Positions 62,446 through 64,000 of a DNA stretch of 64,000 bases are shown piece after piece (position 1 is the first letter of the stretch; each line of letters begins with the position of its first letter). The translations under genes and the position numbers were made by a program. The DNA comes from Aphelocoma coerulescens. Taxonomy: Eukaryota; Chordata; Aves; Passeriformes; Corvidae. Location: assembly GCF_041296385.1 (NCBI RefSeq), contig NC_091018.1:7501-71500 (forward strand), read 5' to 3'. The notes below the pieces were generated by a model that was not told the DNA's origin, did not search any database, and saw only the letters and a list, made by a program, of their open reading frames with translations.

Positions 62446-64000
62446 CTTACTAACTTGACTTTGACTGCTGAGATCTGGCTTTACCTCCTAAGAACAAAGA
62501 CAAAGAACAATGCTGTAACACAGCCACCATTTACACTTGCTCTGCAAAGACAAACAGTGACTGACCTTCCTGCAGGAACCCCCTTAATTGGTACGGGGGC
62601 CCTCAGCCACAGACTTAATCCCTCTGCATCGGAAAGAAACTGAGGACAAAATTTGAAGTGCTGCATGAGAACTTAACAGCTCCAGCCATCTGTTGTCAAT
62701 CTCAGAATACCATCTTGAGGCCAAACTACACCCTACATCACAAATTCCACATCCCCAGGCCTTGTCCTATTACACCCATACTCCACAGTATGCTGCAGGG
62801 CAGAGCAGCTCTGGGCCAAACCCACTCAGGCACCCGTGACACAGCAGATGACAAACAAGGGGACACAACAAGGAGGGAAAACTCTGGGCTAGATGATCAC
62901 AAGGACCAAGAGAATGAGGAATGAGACAACTTAGGTGAGACCGACAGTGAGCCGACAGGGCTCCAAGAACCCCGGCAGAAGAGGATGCTAACACAAAGGC
63001 TTTATCCAAGAACCGCAAAAATGGATGCCTGAGTTGTACGGGTGGAATCCTCTAGCTATCTTCTCATTTTCACAAGTCCTCATCCCCTTTAGTGGATTGT
63101 TGTGGTGCACAGCCGTCAATGCAGCTCAGAACAAGACCTGAAAAGACACCTGACTCAACATTGCTAAAGAGATGTGATTCTGATGCAGCTCCAAGCTCAC
63201 GAGTCAAAGGATCAATGGTATCGGCACCACACTGAGGAACACCAAGAAGAGAGATGCTAAGAATAATGCCCAGAGTTTGCAATAAGCATCTCAAAGGGCT
63301 AAGGCAAAAGACCTGTGACATGAGATGCACAAAAGAACGAGAACGCACAATAGACAGGTGACATGTACCAGGCCTGCTCTGCCCAGCACCTCTCAGCTCT
63401 GTGATCAAAAGCAAAACTTTTGCTTTATAGGTCCTAAGGGGCCCCTTCTTGGGTATCCCCACCTCCAAATCTGACTCAAAAATACCTCCTGGTGAGTCCC
63501 AACTCAACAACCTGATGTCACCCCCTCTGTGAGTCACAAGCCTCGACTTATCTCTCAGACGCCTGGGGATGTGAATCTGCCTTGGACGCAAAAGAAGGCC
63601 GCCTTGCCATCCAGGAAGCTCCTGCTGTCACTGGGCTGTTCTCTCTCAGTCAGCTACAAAAAAAAAACCAAACCCAACATCAGTACATTAGCTTAGTGGC
63701 GCCTCAGCCAAAACCCGACAATTCTGCTACTCACCGTCTCCTAATAGGGCCAGGGTCCTTGGGCCACACGCTTTAGCCATGGTCCAAGGCTGACACTGGC
63801 ATTGCAGGGTTTACCTGGATTAGGAGGAGACAAGGTGATATGGCATTGCTGAGACTCGAGCAGACCCTCGTTCCTCCTCCCTCCCCAACATGCTGCAGCT
63901 CCCCAGCCATTGCTAAAGGCTGCTCAGAAAGACCCTTCAAATGGAAAAGGTGAAGGCTTGGTCAAAGAGTCCCATAATACTTTCAGAGGGCTCACAAGGG
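62446..64000 (-). repeat. module 19, long form, cut by the window end
   Basis: The long-form anchor is present near 63220. Sequence is more diverged from the higher-order repeat than any other long module (for example TTAATTGGTACGGGGG near 62585). Confidence 0.8.

Larger units (their letters stand above)
35868..64000 (-). repeat. block 2 module array (18 complete modules plus a partial one)
   Basis: Taking the 42-nt exon-like segment as a phase marker, copies start at 35868, 37182, 38885, 40221, 41936, 43267, 44583, 46308, 47640, 48943, 50667, 51999, 53716, 55046, 56362, 58087, 59419, 60722 and 62446. Intervals are either about 1303-1336 bp (short form) or 1703-1725 bp (long form). The long form carries about 390 bp more, marked by GGTATCGGCACCACACTGAG and a 26-nt exon-like segment. 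The order from left is S L S L S S L S S L S L S S L S S L then a long one cut by the window end. AATAAAG on the plus strand recurs in most modules as part of a minus-strand acceptor tract. Confidence 0.92.

Noticed and set aside
35868..64000. CRISPR-like or bacterial repeat array
   Set aside because: Modules exceed 1.3 kb and contain splice-like signals; the composition and neighbouring genes are vertebrate.
35868..64000. AATAAAG on the plus strand of each module as polyadenylation sites
   Set aside because: On the minus strand the same bases form the pyrimidine-rich end of an acceptor (TTTCTTTATTGTAG), which explains their conservation better.

Overview
The window looks like a repeat-rich, CpG-rich stretch of vertebrate nuclear DNA, most probably from a bird. 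The evidence is two intact PTPN1 (PTP1B) exons on the minus strand, two class I (gammaretrovirus-like) endogenous retroviruses, compact ~60-150 bp intron-like spacers and many GC-rich minisatellites, as on bird microchromosomes or sex chromosomes. There is no sign of bacterial genes. Species and chromosome cannot be read from the sequence.

Layout. 1-2400: GC-rich minisatellites, including a 40/41-bp unit repeated about 19 times. 2425-2640: inverted repeats, one a perfect 38-bp-arm hairpin. 2690-4230: purine-rich minisatellite. 4270-12310 (block 1): five tandem ~320-bp units, then about three diverged copies of a 1.4-1.7 kb exon-bearing module. 12310-15690: single-copy-looking DNA with minisatellites, hairpins, a CpG-rich segment and a TATA/splice-donor candidate. 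15.7-17.2 kb: PTPN1 fragment. 17.3-20.6 kb: mostly unassigned. 20.65-30.1 kb: an older ERV (ERV-A) whose 3' LTR is split by a younger ERV (ERV-B, 23154-29986, 465-bp LTRs about 2% different by eye, GAGG target duplication, tRNA-His-type primer site). 30.1-32.7 kb: GC-rich DNA, a minisatellite related to the one at 13.5 kb, and a probable solo LTR. 32.7-64.0 kb (block 2): a paralogue of block 1 in which the module is amplified to 18 complete copies plus partial ones at each end.

The most unusual structure is block 2. Its modules come in a short (~1.30-1.34 kb) and a long (~1.70-1.73 kb) form. Eight of them form an 11.78-kb higher-order repeat, present as one full copy (40221-51998) and a nearly identical copy of about 10 kb that follows directly. 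On the minus strand each module carries small exon-like segments (6 to 147 nt) with splice-like borders. In the best module eight consecutive segments can be chained in one open reading frame of 189 codons. Many other modules have lost donors or acceptors or carry stops and frameshifts. The array is therefore either a rapidly evolving exon-repeat gene with decayed copies or a gene relic amplified as a macrosatellite; the sequence alone does not decide. I do not recognise the encoded peptide.

The retroviruses are defective. ERV-B has a stop in gag, a natural-looking amber codon between gag and pol, and an internal deletion that fuses pol in frame to the end of env. ERV-A keeps broken reverse transcriptase and RNase H, a short env tail and its polypurine tract.
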